Positions 37,713 through 38,726 of a stretch of DNA of 38,726 nt are shown piece after piece (position 1 is the first letter of the stretch; each line of letters starts with the position of its first letter). Origin of the DNA: Mycobacterium aquaticum (GTDB lineage Bacteria; Actinomycetota; Actinomycetes; Mycobacteriales; Mycobacteriaceae); NCBI RefSeq assembly GCF_002086485.1, contig NZ_MVHF01000063.1:1-38726 (forward strand). The letters run 5' to 3'. The notes under the pieces are model-generated. The model was not told the DNA's origin. It did no database searches and saw only the letters and a program-made list of their open reading frames with translations. Both the position numbers and the translations under genes were made by a program.

Positions 37713-38657
37713 GTGACTGCCGCATCTGGCGTCGGCCTGGCCACCATTGCCGCCGACGGAACCGTCCTGGACACCTGGTTTCCTGCTCCCGAACTGGCCG
37801 GCTCCGGCGAGTCCGGCACAGTGCGGCTGACCGGCGACGATGTCCCCGCCGATTTCACGGGACTCACCGGTCCGGACGCCGACCGCGGCGTCGAGGTGGT
37901 GGCGGTGCGCACGACCATCGCCGACCTGGGCGACAAGCCCGTCGACACCCACGACGTGTGGCTGCGGCTGCACCTGCTCTCCCACCGGCTCACCAAACCG
38001 CACGAGGCCAACCTCGACGGCATCTTCGGCCTGCTGGCCAACGTGGTGTGGACGAACTTCGGGCCGTGCGCGGTCGAAGGCTTCGAAAGCGTGCGGGCCC
38101 GGTTGCGTCGTCGCGGCGCGGTAGCGGTCTACGGCGTGGACAAGTTCCCGCGCATGGTCGACTACGTGCTGCCCAAGGGCGTGCGCATCGCCGACGCCGA
38201 CCGCGTCCGCCTCGGTGCGCACCTGGCCGAAGGCACCACGGTCATGCACGAGGGCTTCGTCAACTTCAACGCGGGCACTCTCGGCACCTCGATGGTCGAA
38301 GGCCGTATCTCGGCAGGCGTGGTGGTCGGCGACGGCTCCGACGTCGGTGGCGGCGCGTCCATCATGGGCACCCTCTCCGGCGGCGGCAAAGAGGTCATCT
38401 CGGTCGGCAAGCGTTGCCTGCTGGGCGCCAACGCCGGACTGGGCATCTCCCTGGGCGACGACTGCGTCATCGAGGCCGGTCTCTATGTCACCGGTGGCAC
38501 GAAGGTCACCGCCGCTGACGGGCAGACCGTCAAGGCCAAGGAGCTCTCCGGCGCGAGCAACCTGCTGTTCCGGCGTAACTCACTGTCCGGCGCCGTAGAG
38601 GTCGTCAAGCGCGACGGCACCGGCATCACCCTCAATGAGGCACTGCACGCCAACTGA
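37713..38657 (+). CDS. dapD: Tetrahydrodipicolinate N-succinyltransferase
   Basis: 314 residues from GTG 37713 (VTAASGVGLATIAADGTVLDTWFPAPEL…), within three residues of Rv1201c; the extra 30 codons upstream are antisense to dapE. The N-terminal domain precedes a left-handed parallel beta-helix (GVRIADADRVRLGAHLAEGTTVMHEGFVNFNAGTLGTSMVEGRISAGVVVGDGSDVGGGASIMGTLSGGGKEVISVGKRCLLGANAGLGISLGDDCVIEAGLYVTGGTKV), where succinyl-CoA binds between subunits of a trimer. It succinylates tetrahydrodipicolinate, committing it to the DapC-DapE branch. Confidence 0.95.
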   Translation: MTAASGVGLATIAADGTVLDTWFPAPELAGSGESGTVRLTGDDVPADFTGLTGPDADRGVEVVAVRTTIADLGDKPVDTHDVWLRLHLLSHRLTKPHEANLDGIFGLLANVVWTNFGPCAVEGFESVRARLRRRGAVAVYGVDKFPRMVDYVLPKGVRIADADRVRLGAHLAEGTTVMHEGFVNFNAGTLGTSMVEGRISAGVVVGDGSDVGGGASIMGTLSGGGKEVISVGKRCLLGANAGLGISLGDDCVIEAGLYVTGGTKVTAADGQTVKAKELSGASNLLFRRNSLSGAVEVVKRDGTGITLNEALHAN

Positions 38658-38688
38658 TATGTAGAGAATTCTGTCAAGTGGGCATGGG

Positions 38689-38723
38689 GAGGCGCCGTCG
38701 AGGAGCGACCCCGACGGCGCCTC
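38689..38723. terminator. Strong terminator hairpin downstream of dapD
   Basis: Perfect 12-bp arms GAGGCGCCGTCG (38689-38700) and CGACGGCGCCTC (38712-38723) with an 11-nt loop, 31 nt after the dapD stop, then GTT at the window end. It can serve as an intrinsic-type terminator for dapD, and for any gene arriving from the right. Confidence 0.75.
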
Positions 38724-38726
38724 GTT

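Overview
The window is chromosomal DNA from a fast-growing mycobacterium (Mycolicibacterium / M. smegmatis-like). The evidence is the very high GC content, frequent GTG starts, many apparently leaderless genes (a TANNNT -10 box about 6-8 nt upstream of the start codon), and a gene order that matches, in reverse, the M. tuberculosis stretch Rv1201c-Rv1233c as I remember it (no database search was possible). No rRNA, tRNA or CRISPR array was seen.

Left third (1-10.5 kb): two Pro/Tyr-rich DUF4190 membrane proteins; a CitE-like lyase divergent from a soluble MgtE_N/CBS protein; a DUF1003 protein; a lytic transglycosylase-like protein; the Mrp P-loop ATPase; an unidentified membrane protein; then, on the minus strand, the envelope-stress operon sigE-rseA-htrA-tatB. 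SigE is the stress sigma factor, RseA its zinc anti-sigma factor, HtrA a membrane serine protease and TatB a component of the twin-arginine translocon.

Middle (10.6-26.6 kb): a SAM methyltransferase; a TetR-regulated ABC exporter with a membrane methyltransferase gene behind it; the divergent glgC/glgM pair (ADP-glucose to maltose-1-phosphate and alpha-glucan); a DUF3117 protein; a minus-strand run of DivIVA-like protein, tagA, folP2-gpgS (methylglucose lipopolysaccharide priming) and fadD6; a LOG-type phosphoribohydrolase divergent from a large LAL-like ATPase with no DNA-binding domain; and a small protein that looks like an ESX (type VII) substrate.

Right third (26.6-38.7 kb): this part is accessory. 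A 4.4-kb islet lies between two copies of a 17-bp perfect (25-bp imperfect) direct repeat. The repeat contains the 3' ends of both bordering genes. Just inside the repeats are an ISL3 transposase fragment on the left and an IS1380 transposase fragment on the right. Between them are two related membrane/beta-propeller proteins arranged tail to tail with overlapping stop codons. After the islet come an ABC-F ribosome-protection-type ATPase with a possible leader-peptide attenuator, an S4 RNA-binding protein, and an APC permease / TetR / P1-family peptidase module with a perfect 25-bp palindrome between the divergent genes. The window ends with the divergent lysine/peptidoglycan genes dapE and dapD.

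The least expected elements are the repeat-bounded islet with its paralogous propeller pair, the ABC-F leader, and the helix-turn-helix-less LAL ATPase beside an EspC-like protein.
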